From NCBI GenBank assembly GCA_947584595.1, contig CANPWP010000001.1, positions 62,001 through 126,000 of the forward strand: 64,000 nucleotides of DNA, written 5' to 3'. Shown piece after piece: positions 9,037 through 17,342 of this stretch; position 1 is the first letter of the stretch; each line of letters begins with the position of its first letter. A model generated the notes under the pieces. The model did not search any database. It saw only the letters and a program-made list of their open reading frames with translations, and was not told the DNA's origin. A program made the translations under genes and the position numbers. Origin of the DNA: an uncultured Clostridia bacterium (GTDB lineage: Bacteria; Bacillota; Clostridia; Oscillospirales; Acutalibacteraceae).

Positions 9037-9435
9037 CTAATTAATATCATTTAAATCTTTTTTTATTTGTGTTGTACTTATTTCCGGAGTTCGTGAAAGA
9101 TATACAACTTGTACACCTTCGTTATGCAAAAAATCAAACTTACCTTTCCAATCATCTCCCATAACAAAAGTATCAACACGAAGCTCCTGAACATCACTTA
9201 TCTTTTGTTCCCAGCTTTTTTCAGGTATTACTAAATCTACATACCGTATTGCTTCCAACAATTGCTTACGTTGTTCATAATTAAAATAGCATTTTTTATG
9301 TTTTTCATTCCAATTAAATTCATCCGTTGACAATGCAACTATTAAATAATCACCCATTTCCTTTGCCCTGCGCAATAAGTTAATATGCCCATAATGCAAA
9401 AGATCAAAAGTTCCATATGTAATTACTTTCTTCAT
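9037..9435 (-). CDS. tagD: glycerol-3-phosphate cytidylyltransferase (TagD/TarD-like)
   Basis: A 132-residue cytidylyltransferase, close to the 129 residues of Bacillus subtilis TagD. It shows the nucleotide-binding HYGH (14-17) after GTFDLL, and near the C-terminus STTQIKK in place of the usual RTSxIKK. TagD makes CDP-glycerol from CTP and sn-glycerol 3-phosphate. No teichoic acid glycerol-phosphate polymerase is seen nearby, so CDP-glycerol here probably decorates the polysaccharide rather than building a teichoic acid. It is followed after 10 bp by the LicD gene. An 86-bp gap separates it from the upstream GT4 gene. Confidence 0.88.
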   Translation of the reverse strand: MKKVITYGTFDLLHYGHINLLRRAKEMGDYLIVALSTDEFNWNEKHKKCYFNYEQRKQLLEAIRYVDLVIPEKSWEQKISDVQELRVDTFVMGDDWKGKFDFLHNEGVQVVYLSRTPEISTTQIKKDLNDIN

Positions 9436-9521
9436 ATTTTCCTCCGTAATCTAGGACATTAAATAAAATTTGTATATTTTTAATACAATGTAAGATAAGT
9501 TTCATACTCACATAATTAAAA

Positions 9522-10643
9522 TTATAACATTTTAAATAATGCTAATACCTCTTTTTTTACAGGTTCTATACAATATCTTTGAACTCTTACTTTATTTTGC
9601 TTGCCAAATTGCAAACATAGATTTTTGTTGTTTTTCAAACTTTTAATTGCATCCGCAAATGCATTAACATCGTTAACATTACATATATAGCCTGTCTTTC
9701 CATCTTCCAGATAGTCGTTTACACCTCGAATATTTGATATAACCACCGGCAATCCGCAGTACATTGCTTCTAAAGATGCAACACTTAATCCCTCATGTAT
9801 AGACGACAGCACAAATACGTCAGACTGACTGCAAATATCAACAACATCCATACGGTATCCTATAAAATGTACATTATCCTCTATATTATTTTCTTTTGCC
9901 AGTTTTGTCAACTCTTCAAACAAGATCCCCTTACCACATATTATATAGTGAATTTTTTTATCTTTTAACAATCCAAGAGCATTAATTACTACTTTTTGAT
10001 TCTTTCTTTTTGTCAGTTCTCCAACCGATAATACAATAAAATCATTATCACTTATTCCTAATTCTTTTCGAATATCATTCTGATTTTCACTTTTTTGCAG
10101 TCTGTCTGTGTTAATTCCAATTCCGTGGATATATTTAACGTCTTTGGCATGCATCTTTTTTGCTCGTTCAAAATCCTCACGATTTATCGTAACAATTGTA
10201 TCGGTAAAATGAGACATAAGTCTTTCTATAGGATAGAAAATTATCCAGTTAAGTTTTGGGGCTCCATTATAAAAATGGAATCCATGAACCATATACAATA
10301 CTTTTGTATCGGTTTTACGTATTTTTTTTGCTGCCAAACGGGTTGCAACCCCCATAACCGGCTCATTTGTCCAAATAATATCATATTGATTATTTTGAAT
10401 TATTTTTTTGATATCCTTATAACCCTTAAAATTAACGGGAGAAAGAGGACTGCGGACAATTCTAACAATATAAATATTGTTTACATATCCTTCCAACTTT
10501 TGTCTTATTTCTTCTATTCTGCCCCCAACATCAGCACACGCAATTTCTATATCAAAGCCATTTTCTGAAAGATTTATTACATGAGGCACCAAAAATTGAA
10601 CCATCATTAAATCGGTTGAGGTAATCAGAATACGCTTATTCAT
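9522..10643 (-). CDS. GT4 family glycosyltransferase, EpsD-like
   Basis: The 373-residue GT-B enzyme starts ILITSTDLMMVQFLVPHVI, like EpsD and related EPS enzymes that act early on undecaprenyl-linked acceptors. The C-terminal donor domain has VLSVGELTKRKNQ and the EX7E motif in SSIHEGLSVASLEAMYCG, then LPVVIS. Retaining transfer from a UDP-sugar is expected. Its ATG overlaps the end of the transketolase C-subunit gene by 8 bp. Specific sugar and acceptor are not evident. Confidence 0.88.
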   Translation of the reverse strand: MNKRILITSTDLMMVQFLVPHVINLSENGFDIEIACADVGGRIEEIRQKLEGYVNNIYIVRIVRSPLSPVNFKGYKDIKKIIQNNQYDIIWTNEPVMGVATRLAAKKIRKTDTKVLYMVHGFHFYNGAPKLNWIIFYPIERLMSHFTDTIVTINREDFERAKKMHAKDVKYIHGIGINTDRLQKSENQNDIRKELGISDNDFIVLSVGELTKRKNQKVVINALGLLKDKKIHYIICGKGILFEELTKLAKENNIEDNVHFIGYRMDVVDICSQSDVFVLSSIHEGLSVASLEAMYCGLPVVISNIRGVNDYLEDGKTGYICNVNDVNAFADAIKSLKNNKNLCLQFGKQNKVRVQRYCIEPVKKEVLALFKML

Positions 10644-11565
10644 TTATAGCACCCTTTACCTTTTCTACAATTCCATCAGCATTGATTCCAACCTGTTCTC
10701 TTAAATAAGCCTGGCTTCCTACTTCAACACAATAAAAATCATTAATACCGATTCTGTGGAGCTTTGCTTTATGATCAAGCTCTGCCATAATTTCGGCAAC
10801 TGCACTGCCAAAACCGCCTACTATGTTATGCTCTTCCACAGTAAATATATTATCAAATCTATTTGCACAATTTTTAATTACTTCTTTGTCAATAGGTTTA
10901 ACTGTGGGGAAGCTATACTGCTCTACTGCAATACCCTCATTTTCAAGCATATCACAGGCTAAAGATGTTTCTTCAAGAATTGCACCGGTTGAAAAAATTG
11001 CAACCTTTTTCCGCAATTCATTTGCATCTCTTAGTTTATAAGCCTTGCCTATTTCAAACTCTTTTATATTATTAACTGTTTTCTCTCCGCCTCTGCCAAG
11101 CCTTAAATAACAGGTCCCATTTTTATTTGCAATTTTTTTAACTGAAAGAGATGCTTCATTAGGGTCCCCGGGACAAATAACAGTAACATCAGGTAATGCA
11201 CGAAGAATTGCAATATCTTCCGTTGCATGATGGCTCATTCCCAAAGAACCGTAAACATAACCTCCGCCAACGCAAATTATATTTACATTAGCATTATGGT
11301 AAGCACAGTCGTTTCTGATTTGCTCTAAACAACGAAGTGTAGGAAAATTACCGATTGAATATGTGAATACCTTTTTGCCTTCAAGTGCAAGACCTGCAGC
11401 AACACCCGTCATATTTTGCTCTGCAATTCCTGCATTGATAAACTGGTCAGGCAGTGTTTCCCAGAAACTCTTAAGAACTCCAAATCCCAAATCGCCGGTT
11501 ATAAGCTCAATACTTTTATCTTCTTTACCAAGTTCGATTAAAGTCTTTATTACAGTGTCTCTCAT
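10636..11565 (-). CDS. transketolase, C-terminal subunit
   Basis: The 309-residue protein is the pyrimidine-binding plus C-terminal half of a transketolase. The segment AGIAEQNMTGVAAGLALEG has the glutamate that activates thiamine diphosphate, and GMSHHATEDIAILRALP is typical of split transketolases. The C-terminal domain has EEHNIVGGFGSAVAEI. It overlaps the N-subunit gene by 4 bp, as expected for a stoichiometric heterodimer. Together they would move a two-carbon ketol unit between sugar phosphates. Location in the middle of a polysaccharide operon suggests a role in making a special sugar, but a housekeeping role cannot be excluded. Confidence 0.9.
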   Translation of the reverse strand: MRDTVIKTLIELGKEDKSIELITGDLGFGVLKSFWETLPDQFINAGIAEQNMTGVAAGLALEGKKVFTYSIGNFPTLRCLEQIRNDCAYHNANVNIICVGGGYVYGSLGMSHHATEDIAILRALPDVTVICPGDPNEASLSVKKIANKNGTCYLRLGRGGEKTVNNIKEFEIGKAYKLRDANELRKKVAIFSTGAILEETSLACDMLENEGIAVEQYSFPTVKPIDKEVIKNCANRFDNIFTVEEHNIVGGFGSAVAEIMAELDHKAKLHRIGINDFYCVEVGSQAYLREQVGINADGIVEKVKGAINE

Positions 11566-12497
11566 CTGTCTTCAACCTTTCTTGTGTAATATGTGGGATT
11601 ATATGTTTCTGAAACAGTATGTCTGCAATTTTCAGGGGCAGCCTTAGTTTCAGGGCAACCGTTTGGTGTATATGGGTCTGTTGCATTATCAGGCTTAATT
11701 TTATGCAGTTCATTTACTGCACAGTTATATTCCCATCCCTCATGAGGAAATCTGTAATGCCATAGGATATCCATTTCCATAAAAGAAATCCCCTTGCCTT
11801 TTACTGTATGGGCTATCACAACTGTCGGCTTATTTTCAGGGTTTGAGGTATTTTTAAGTGCATTTTTCAGTTGATCGTGATTATGTCCGTCAACCTCAAT
11901 AACATTCCAGCCAAATCCTGCCCAACGCTTAGCCATATCAACTTCAAGAGTATTATTACAATAATCAAGACTTTGCATATGGTTATGGTCTACTATTGCC
12001 ACAAGGTTATCTAGTTTAAAATGATTTGCAAATTCCGCCGCTTCCCAAACAGAACCTTCGTTACATTCACCGTCACCCATAACTACAAATGAACGAAAAC
12101 TTTTATTATCCTGCTTAGCCGCTAAAGCACGACCCGCTGCAACAGGAAGTCCGTGACCTAAAGAGCCTGTTGAAAAATCTATTCCGGGCAAATGATGTGA
12201 AACATGTCCCGATAAACGACTGCCGTTTGCATAATGTGTTTTAAGCTCGTCCACATTAAAAAAGCCACATTCGGCAATTGCTGCATAAACTGCTGCTCCT
12301 GCGTGACCTTTGCTTAAAATAAATCTGTCTCTATATTCCCAGTCAGGATTATCCTTATCAAATTTTAAAATATCTGCATATAGCACACCCATTATATCTG
12401 CAACGGATAAAATTGCACCTATGTGGCTTCCGCCTGAAAGGTGCGTCATTTCTATTCCGTGTCGGCGTATCAGCCAAGATAATTGCTGACTTTTCAT
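11562..12497 (-). CDS. transketolase, N-terminal subunit
   Basis: The 311-residue protein is the thiamine-diphosphate pyrophosphate-binding half of a split transketolase. It shows SKGHA (62-66), TGSLGHG (110-116) and the metal/ThDP motif starting GDGECNEG at 141 and ending in the asparagine of DHNHMQ near 170-175. The last ~50 residues (TDPYTPNGCPETKAAPENC) extend beyond the domain. Full-length transketolases carry this and the next gene as one ~660-residue chain; the split form is common in Firmicutes and archaea. The gene follows the GT14 gene by 12 bp. Confidence 0.9.
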   Translation of the reverse strand: MKSQQLSWLIRRHGIEMTHLSGGSHIGAILSVADIMGVLYADILKFDKDNPDWEYRDRFILSKGHAGAAVYAAIAECGFFNVDELKTHYANGSRLSGHVSHHLPGIDFSTGSLGHGLPVAAGRALAAKQDNKSFRSFVVMGDGECNEGSVWEAAEFANHFKLDNLVAIVDHNHMQSLDYCNNTLEVDMAKRWAGFGWNVIEVDGHNHDQLKNALKNTSNPENKPTVVIAHTVKGKGISFMEMDILWHYRFPHEGWEYNCAVNELHKIKPDNATDPYTPNGCPETKAAPENCRHTVSETYNPTYYTRKVEDR

Positions 12498-12509
12498 TCT
12501 TATTCTCCC

Positions 12510-13418
12510 TTAAAAAGATATTTCCGATAATTCCTTTATTTGTTTTTCAAAAATATAATCATAAATCATATTAACAATTTCAAAGTCAATATTTTCATCA
12601 AATTTTCTGGCAAAAAAACACTTACTTTTTATAATTTCATCAAAATCTTCTTTTCTGAAAGTATATGGCTTTCCACGTTTCCAATCAATTAATCTCATAG
12701 AACTATTTTGAAAGTTATTGACGTCTCTTATTTTATTTCTGAATTTTTCTGAGTTATATGCCATTGAATGATATACAAGTTCAATAGGACAAAGTGTTTT
12801 TCTAAATATTTTATAAATCTTCTTCTCGTTTTCCAACAAGTAACTTGCAAAATCGTTTGGTAAGGAGCACCAATCCCAACCATTATAAATTTTTATATTT
12901 TCATTTCTCAATCTATTAATTCCAATAAGCTTTTGCAAATACATTAACATTAAGTTAACGCCTTTTAAAAATTTACAGTTGCGATAATTTTTATAATTTA
13001 AAAAATTATAATAATATTTTACTCTATCATCAGAATAACTTATTGTATGTGGATAAATAGCTAATAAAATCTCATCTTTATCTTTTAAAAATTCATGAAT
13101 ATATTTTTGTGTTTTAATTGGTAAATCAACACCGGATAGTAGATGAAAATAGTCATAATCATCCACTTCTTTAGCATTTTTTATCAGATCAAAAACTATA
13201 TCAACCTGAGAAAAGTCTGCCCAATATAAATTTTTTCTTGGTATAAATTTAATATTTGAGTACTTAGGTATAGAACAGAATTGTTCTTGATCAAACTCTC
13301 CGATTTTCGCATCCATATGTATGTAAATATCATTTTGAGGATAATCTAAAAGTGAAATTTGCTTTTTTAAAATTTCAAAATTATTAAAAGGCATTATTAA
13401 ATATGCATGTTTTTTCAT
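12510..13418 (-). CDS. GT14 (core-2/I-branching enzyme type) glycosyltransferase
   Basis: The 302-residue protein matches the core-2/I-branching beta-1,6-N-acetylglucosaminyltransferase family. It begins HAYLIMPFNNFEILKKQI, has YIHMDAKIG, then WADFSQVD, then YFHLLSGVDLPIKT, and later GWDWCSLP, in the family order. In bacteria such enzymes add xylose, GlcNAc or other residues as branches to exopolysaccharides. There is no membrane anchor, unlike the eukaryotic type II membrane relatives. It lies between the polymerase gene and the transketolase pair with short gaps. The sugar added is unknown. Confidence 0.85.
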   Translation of the reverse strand: MKKHAYLIMPFNNFEILKKQISLLDYPQNDIYIHMDAKIGEFDQEQFCSIPKYSNIKFIPRKNLYWADFSQVDIVFDLIKNAKEVDDYDYFHLLSGVDLPIKTQKYIHEFLKDKDEILLAIYPHTISYSDDRVKYYYNFLNYKNYRNCKFLKGVNLMLMYLQKLIGINRLRNENIKIYNGWDWCSLPNDFASYLLENEKKIYKIFRKTLCPIELVYHSMAYNSEKFRNKIRDVNNFQNSSMRLIDWKRGKPYTFRKEDFDEIIKSKCFFARKFDENIDFEIVNMIYDYIFEKQIKELSEISF

Positions 13419-13439
13419 AAATTAACCTCTATTTCCTTT

Positions 13440-14585
13440 TTATTTTATATATCCCGTAATATAACTCACATAACCTATACTGTTCATTTGTAAATAAAAA
13501 AAGCTAAAAAACAACAATGTAGCTATAACAATTACCAAATTTCTTTGTTTTTCAGGAAAACACTTTTTAAACAAAAGCGGTATTAAAATTAAATTATAAA
13601 CTTCACAATAAATAGGCAGTCTTCCTATGAGTATTCCGCTTGAAAACATACCTACTAAATACAGTGCAGCTGCAACCAAAGACATATTTATGCAAATATT
13701 TACATAAGGGTCTGCCTCATTTTCTTTCTCTAAGGTTCCTCTGTAAATATACGCTGCTATTGGAAAAATGGCATAAAAAGCAACTCTTATAGGATTAACA
13801 CCGTCATCTTCCTGCATTTGTTCGCTTATACCTCCATAATTAGTTCCCTGCAAAACATTATCAACTTCTTCAAAAAACGGTTCGGCAAATATACAAATTA
13901 AAATAATTATTGTTAAAAATAAAATTATTCTTCCGCTCCACGGTTTACATCTTACGATAAAATATATAAGAATCATTAATAAACAGGTTGTATGAATAGT
14001 CGATAACAATAAAACGGCTAAAATAAAAGGGAATAATTTTCCTCTTACAATCCAGTCAGATAATGCAAATAGCACCGCTACTGTAATAAATTGCCTCATA
14101 CCATTCATCATCCAAGTGAAGGTGAGCATTGAGATAAATAAAAATGAACTGTAAAAAAAATTGCAGGAATGCTTTCTTAATGTATACATTACACAAAGCC
14201 CACTGAATATGGCAATGGTCATTAACCACCACTGATAATTTTGAGAAATAAATGATTTAAATATTACATTAAAAACTTCAAACCCCGGTGCTTTACCATC
14301 CCACTCTATCTCATTCCATGCATCTGTAAAATTATTAGGAATAGCTCTGAAAGACCATATATATTGTGTAGTATCTATAAAAACAGTTCGCATACCTATC
14401 CAAAAGATAAAGTATCCAAAAGTTACAAGGCAAAAAATAAGCGGAACCTTATCAAACATTTCTTCTAATTTTTCATCGCTTGCATACGGTGCATAAACAA
14501 GCGACTTAATTTTTCTGCCTACAGTAAATCTATAAAACAAATAAACTATTAAGGGACAGATTAGCATTGATAAATATATAATCAA
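13440..14585 (-). CDS. EpsG family polysaccharide polymerase
   Basis: This 381-residue integral membrane protein has about nine to ten hydrophobic segments and the EpsG/Wzy-like layout: a first segment IIYLSMLICPLIVYLFYRF, then WIGMRTVFIDTTQYIW and GFEVFNVIFK before the membrane core, with WMMNGMRQFIT in the middle. WxGxR...DTxxY and NxxRQ are conserved in the EpsG family. It should polymerise lipid-linked repeat units on the outer face of the membrane. It is the only polymerase candidate in the window. A matching flippase is not present here and may lie beyond the left edge. Confidence 0.85.
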   Translation of the reverse strand: MIIYLSMLICPLIVYLFYRFTVGRKIKSLVYAPYASDEKLEEMFDKVPLIFCLVTFGYFIFWIGMRTVFIDTTQYIWSFRAIPNNFTDAWNEIEWDGKAPGFEVFNVIFKSFISQNYQWWLMTIAIFSGLCVMYTLRKHSCNFFYSSFLFISMLTFTWMMNGMRQFITVAVLFALSDWIVRGKLFPFILAVLLLSTIHTTCLLMILIYFIVRCKPWSGRIILFLTIIILICIFAEPFFEEVDNVLQGTNYGGISEQMQEDDGVNPIRVAFYAIFPIAAYIYRGTLEKENEADPYVNICINMSLVAAALYLVGMFSSGILIGRLPIYCEVYNLILIPLLFKKCFPEKQRNLVIVIATLLFFSFFYLQMNSIGYVSYITGYIK

Positions 14586-14604
14586 CCAAAAAACACCTAC
14601 TTAA

Positions 14605-15543
14605 TTAATCAGAAATTTTTAACAATTCTGAAATTTGTTCGTCTGTAAGATTCCAGTCCATTGCTTCAATATTTGACAGAAGTTGAGACGGTCTTTTTAC
14701 TCCGACTAAAACAACCGACTCTTTTATATAATCAAGAATAAATCTTATTGCAATTGCAGGAAGGGATTTTGAATTTTCATAAGAAATTTTTTTCATTGTT
14801 TCTACAATTTGCAAGTTTTGTTTTAACTTCTCACCGTGAAAATTTACATATATTTCCCTTGAACGTCTGTCGTCAGAATCAAATTTTGTATTTATATCAT
14901 ATTTTCCGGTAAGAATGCCTTGTCCCAAACTTCCCCATGTAAAAGGAGTTAAATTAAGGTCTTTTGAAATAATCAATATATCCTTCTCATTTTTTCTGCA
15001 AGCAAGACTGTATTCATCCTGAAAACTTACAAACTTACCTTTTTGAGATTTTAGTTCTTCAATATCTTCGCTATAAATATTAGACAGACCAAAATATCTG
15101 ATATATCCCTTTCTTTTAAGTTTTTCAAGAGTTTTAATAACATCAGAAATCGGTGTTATATTGTCTCGATAATGAACTTGATACAAATCTATATAATCCG
15201 TATCAAGTCTTTTTAAACTACCTTCAAGGGCTTTTTCTATATATTCAGGACTATTGTTATAAACAGTTTTGCCGTTAGAAGTACAAACACCAAATTTTGT
15301 AGCAATAATTGCTTTTTCTCTTTTTCCTTTCAAAGCTTTACCAAGTGTAATTTCCGACTGACCTAAACCGTAAACATCGGCAGTATCAAAAAAATTAACA
15401 CCATTATCCAAAGCACAATGCACTGAATCAATTAATTCCTGTTCAAGAATATTTCCGCCCCAGCCGTATCCGCCCATAGGACAACCGCCCATACATAAAC
15501 GAGATACCCTTAAATCAGAATTTTTTAAAGTAATAGACTCCAT
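14605..15543 (-). CDS. aldo/keto reductase
   Basis: A 312-residue member of the aldo/keto reductase superfamily with the catalytic set visible: Asp53 and Tyr58 in FFDTADVYG, Lys83 in IATKFG, and the histidine in LYQVHYRD. It should reduce a carbonyl with NADPH in a TIM barrel. The frame opens at 15564, but the ATG at 15543 has GGGAT about 7 nt upstream and lies 4 bp after the previous stop, so I use that one. It is placed second in the polysaccharide operon, where it could reduce a sugar or a transketolase product. This is context inference only. Confidence 0.88.
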   Translation of the reverse strand: MESITLKNSDLRVSRLCMGGCPMGGYGWGGNILEQELIDSVHCALDNGVNFFDTADVYGLGQSEITLGKALKGKREKAIIATKFGVCTSNGKTVYNNSPEYIEKALEGSLKRLDTDYIDLYQVHYRDNITPISDVIKTLEKLKRKGYIRYFGLSNIYSEDIEELKSQKGKFVSFQDEYSLACRKNEKDILIISKDLNLTPFTWGSLGQGILTGKYDINTKFDSDDRRSREIYVNFHGEKLKQNLQIVETMKKISYENSKSLPAIAIRFILDYIKESVVLVGVKRPSQLLSNIEAMDWNLTDEQISELLKISD

Positions 15544-15547
15544 TCTT

Positions 15548-16258
15548 TTATCCCTTTTTTCCAAAAGTAAATGACAAAGCCTTTTTCAAAACACACCATA
15601 CAGTTTTAAAGAAAAGGGTCACATCTGTTTTAAAAGAAACTGTTGCCGCATATTTTATTCTTAATTGATTTTTCTTTTTTAATACATATTTTTCATACAT
15701 TTCATCGGCATTTTCTCCGCCTACAATTTCATCTAAGTTTATAAATTCTATTGAACTGTAATCGGTTATTCCCGGACGAACCTGAAATATGTATTTTTCA
15801 TCGCCACTATATTTATTTGTATATCTTAAAAGTTCGGGTCTTGGACCTATGAAACTCATATCGCCTTTAATAATGTTCAAAAGATTAGCGATTTCATCAA
15901 GCTTTGTTTTTCTAAGAAAGTTGCCCACTTTCGTTATTCTGCTGTCATTAAGGGCAGTTGTACCGCCGCCTATTTTATCCGCATTTTGTACCATAGTGCG
16001 GAATTTAAATATTTTAAAGGGTTTCCCCTTGTACCCGCCTCGTTCTGCCCTGTAAAAAACAGGAAAACCCGTTTCTGCAACAATAGCAATTGAAATAATT
16101 AAATAAACAGGGAATAAAACAAAAAAACAAAATACCGCTAAAACAAAATCACAAACTCTTTTTATATATCTGTTATAGATTCCATCAAATGCGTTTATGC
16201 TGCTGTTTGTATAAACTTCAGCAATATTTTCTATATTCCTTACCTTCTCTATGTACAT
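15548..16258 (-). CDS. undecaprenyl-phosphate sugar phosphotransferase (priming enzyme)
   Basis: A 236-residue bacterial sugar transferase of the monotopic phosphoglycosyl transferase type. It has one membrane helix (VCDFVLAVFCFFVLFPVYLI), then GFPVFYRAERGGYKGKPF, KFRTM, and DELANLLNI-like DEIANLLNIIKGDMSFIGP with RPE. This family transfers a sugar-1-phosphate from a UDP-sugar to undecaprenyl phosphate, starting repeat-unit synthesis. I place the start at 16258: GGAG lies 8 nt upstream, while the longer frame to 16312 runs over the promoter -10. As first gene of the operon it fits the order of assembly. Confidence 0.9.
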   Translation of the reverse strand: MYIEKVRNIENIAEVYTNSSINAFDGIYNRYIKRVCDFVLAVFCFFVLFPVYLIISIAIVAETGFPVFYRAERGGYKGKPFKIFKFRTMVQNADKIGGGTTALNDSRITKVGNFLRKTKLDEIANLLNIIKGDMSFIGPRPELLRYTNKYSGDEKYIFQVRPGITDYSSIEFINLDEIVGGENADEMYEKYVLKKKNQLRIKYAATVSFKTDVTLFFKTVWCVLKKALSFTFGKKG

Positions 16259-16294
16259 AAAAATAACTCCAAAAATAAATTCATATTTAAATGA

Positions 16295-16323
16295 ATTATA
16301 ACACATACTCAATTATTAAGCAA
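16295..16323 (-). promoter_or_regulatory. sigma-A type promoter of the polysaccharide operon
   Basis: On the minus strand TTGCTT and TATAAT are separated by exactly 17 bp (positions 16318-16323 and 16295-16300). The predicted transcript starts about 30 bp before the priming transferase ATG. This is the only good promoter seen upstream of the whole leftward gene set. Confidence 0.7.
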
Positions 16324-16381
16324 TAATTTTAAATAACATTTTTGTCGACAATTTGTGACAATTAAATGATATATCTTTTTC

Positions 16382-16410
16382 TTGAATTTTTCTTAATTTA
16401 TGTATATTAT
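16382..16410 (+). promoter_or_regulatory. candidate promoter of the metallophosphoesterase gene
   Basis: TTGAAT (16382-16387) and TATTAT (16405-16410) are 17 bp apart on the plus strand, facing the phosphoesterase gene. The region is very AT-rich, so chance matches are possible. Confidence 0.45.
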
Positions 16411-16422
16411 TAAATTACATAT

Positions 16423-16458
16423 TATACTAAAACCCAATAAAAAACGGTTTTTAGTATA
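16423..16458. repeat. inverted repeat in the 5' leader of the phosphoesterase gene
   Basis: TATACTAAAACC (16423-16434) is mirrored by GGTTTTTAGTATA (16446-16458) with one extra base and an 11-nt loop. It lies between the candidate promoter and the start codon. Its ends resemble the ends of the TACTAAA elements near 54516 and 63410. It could be an operator or an RNA hairpin. Confidence 0.6.
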
Positions 16459-16473
16459 AACGGGGAGTTAATA

Positions 16474-17340
16474 ATGAAAATAAACAAATTTTTTAAAAAT
16501 TACAAAAAATCATCAATTTTTTTAACAATTATTTTTGTTTTAATTATCACTCTTATTTGTAATATAATTTATTGCTATAACACAATAAATGTAAATCATT
16601 ACAATATTAAATCTCAAAAACTTCAAACAAACCTGCGAATTGTTATGATTTCTGACTTACATATGAAAGATTACGGAAACAATAATGAAAAATTAGTAAA
16701 TATTATCAAGAAGGAATCTCCTGACATTATTGCCGTATTGGGAGATTTTACAGTAAAAGACTCCACAAATTATGATATTGTGCTAAAACTTATGCCTCAG
16801 CTTGTAAATACAGCACCTACCTACTATGTATTAGGAAACCACGAGTTACCAATACTTGACACAACAAACTTTACAGATGATATTAAAAGCACAGGGGTTC
16901 ATCTATTAATCAATAAAAGTGAATACTTTGAAAAAGACGGAGAAAAAATTCTTATTGGTGGTATTAAGCAATACCCTTATTATGATTTTCAATCTCCCGA
17001 CTTTGAAAACGAGGAAAGATATTTTCTTGATGATTTTATAGAAAAAGAAAAGGAAGATTTTGGAATTTTACTTTGTCATTATCCCGAATATTTTATGTGG
17101 AAATTTAATGAATTTGATATTGATTTAATGCTATGCGGACATACACACGGCGGGCTAATAAGAATTCCCTTTTTAGGCGGACTTATCGCTCCTGAGCAGG
17201 GTCTGTTTCCAAAATATGATATGGGATACTTTGAATCCGATACTGCCAAGATGATTGTTACATCAGGACTTTCAACATCAAGTATAATCCCCCGAATCAA
17301 TAATCCGGGGGAAGTGTGTGTAATTGATATTAATAAATAA
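16474..17340 (+). CDS. membrane-anchored metallophosphoesterase, YkuE-like
   Basis: The 288-residue protein has a membrane segment at about 14-36 and then a calcineurin-like phosphoesterase domain. All metal-binding motifs are visible: DLHMKDYG (from 61), a GDF motif in VLGDFTVKD, GNHE, a histidine in LCHYPEYF, and GHTHGG near 225. Relatives such as YkuE act at the outside of the membrane, and lipid A-type pyrophosphatases share the fold. The start ATG is preceded by GGGGAG. It is transcribed divergently from the polysaccharide operon and convergently with metH. The substrate is unknown. Confidence 0.87.
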   Translation: MKINKFFKNYKKSSIFLTIIFVLIITLICNIIYCYNTINVNHYNIKSQKLQTNLRIVMISDLHMKDYGNNNEKLVNIIKKESPDIIAVLGDFTVKDSTNYDIVLKLMPQLVNTAPTYYVLGNHELPILDTTNFTDDIKSTGVHLLINKSEYFEKDGEKILIGGIKQYPYYDFQSPDFENEERYFLDDFIEKEKEDFGILLCHYPEYFMWKFNEFDIDLMLCGHTHGGLIRIPFLGGLIAPEQGLFPKYDMGYFESDTAKMIVTSGLSTSSIIPRINNPGEVCVIDINK

Positions 17341-17342
17341 AA

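Noticed and set aside
9436-9521. Internal promoter between the GT4 gene and tagD
   Set aside because: A TATAAT is present but no -35 with proper spacing; the gap is simply AT-rich.
17287-17310. CCCCCG - CGGGGG inverted repeat near the end of the phosphoesterase gene
   Set aside because: It lies within codons before the stop and has no T-run; it is likely a chance hairpin in coding sequence.
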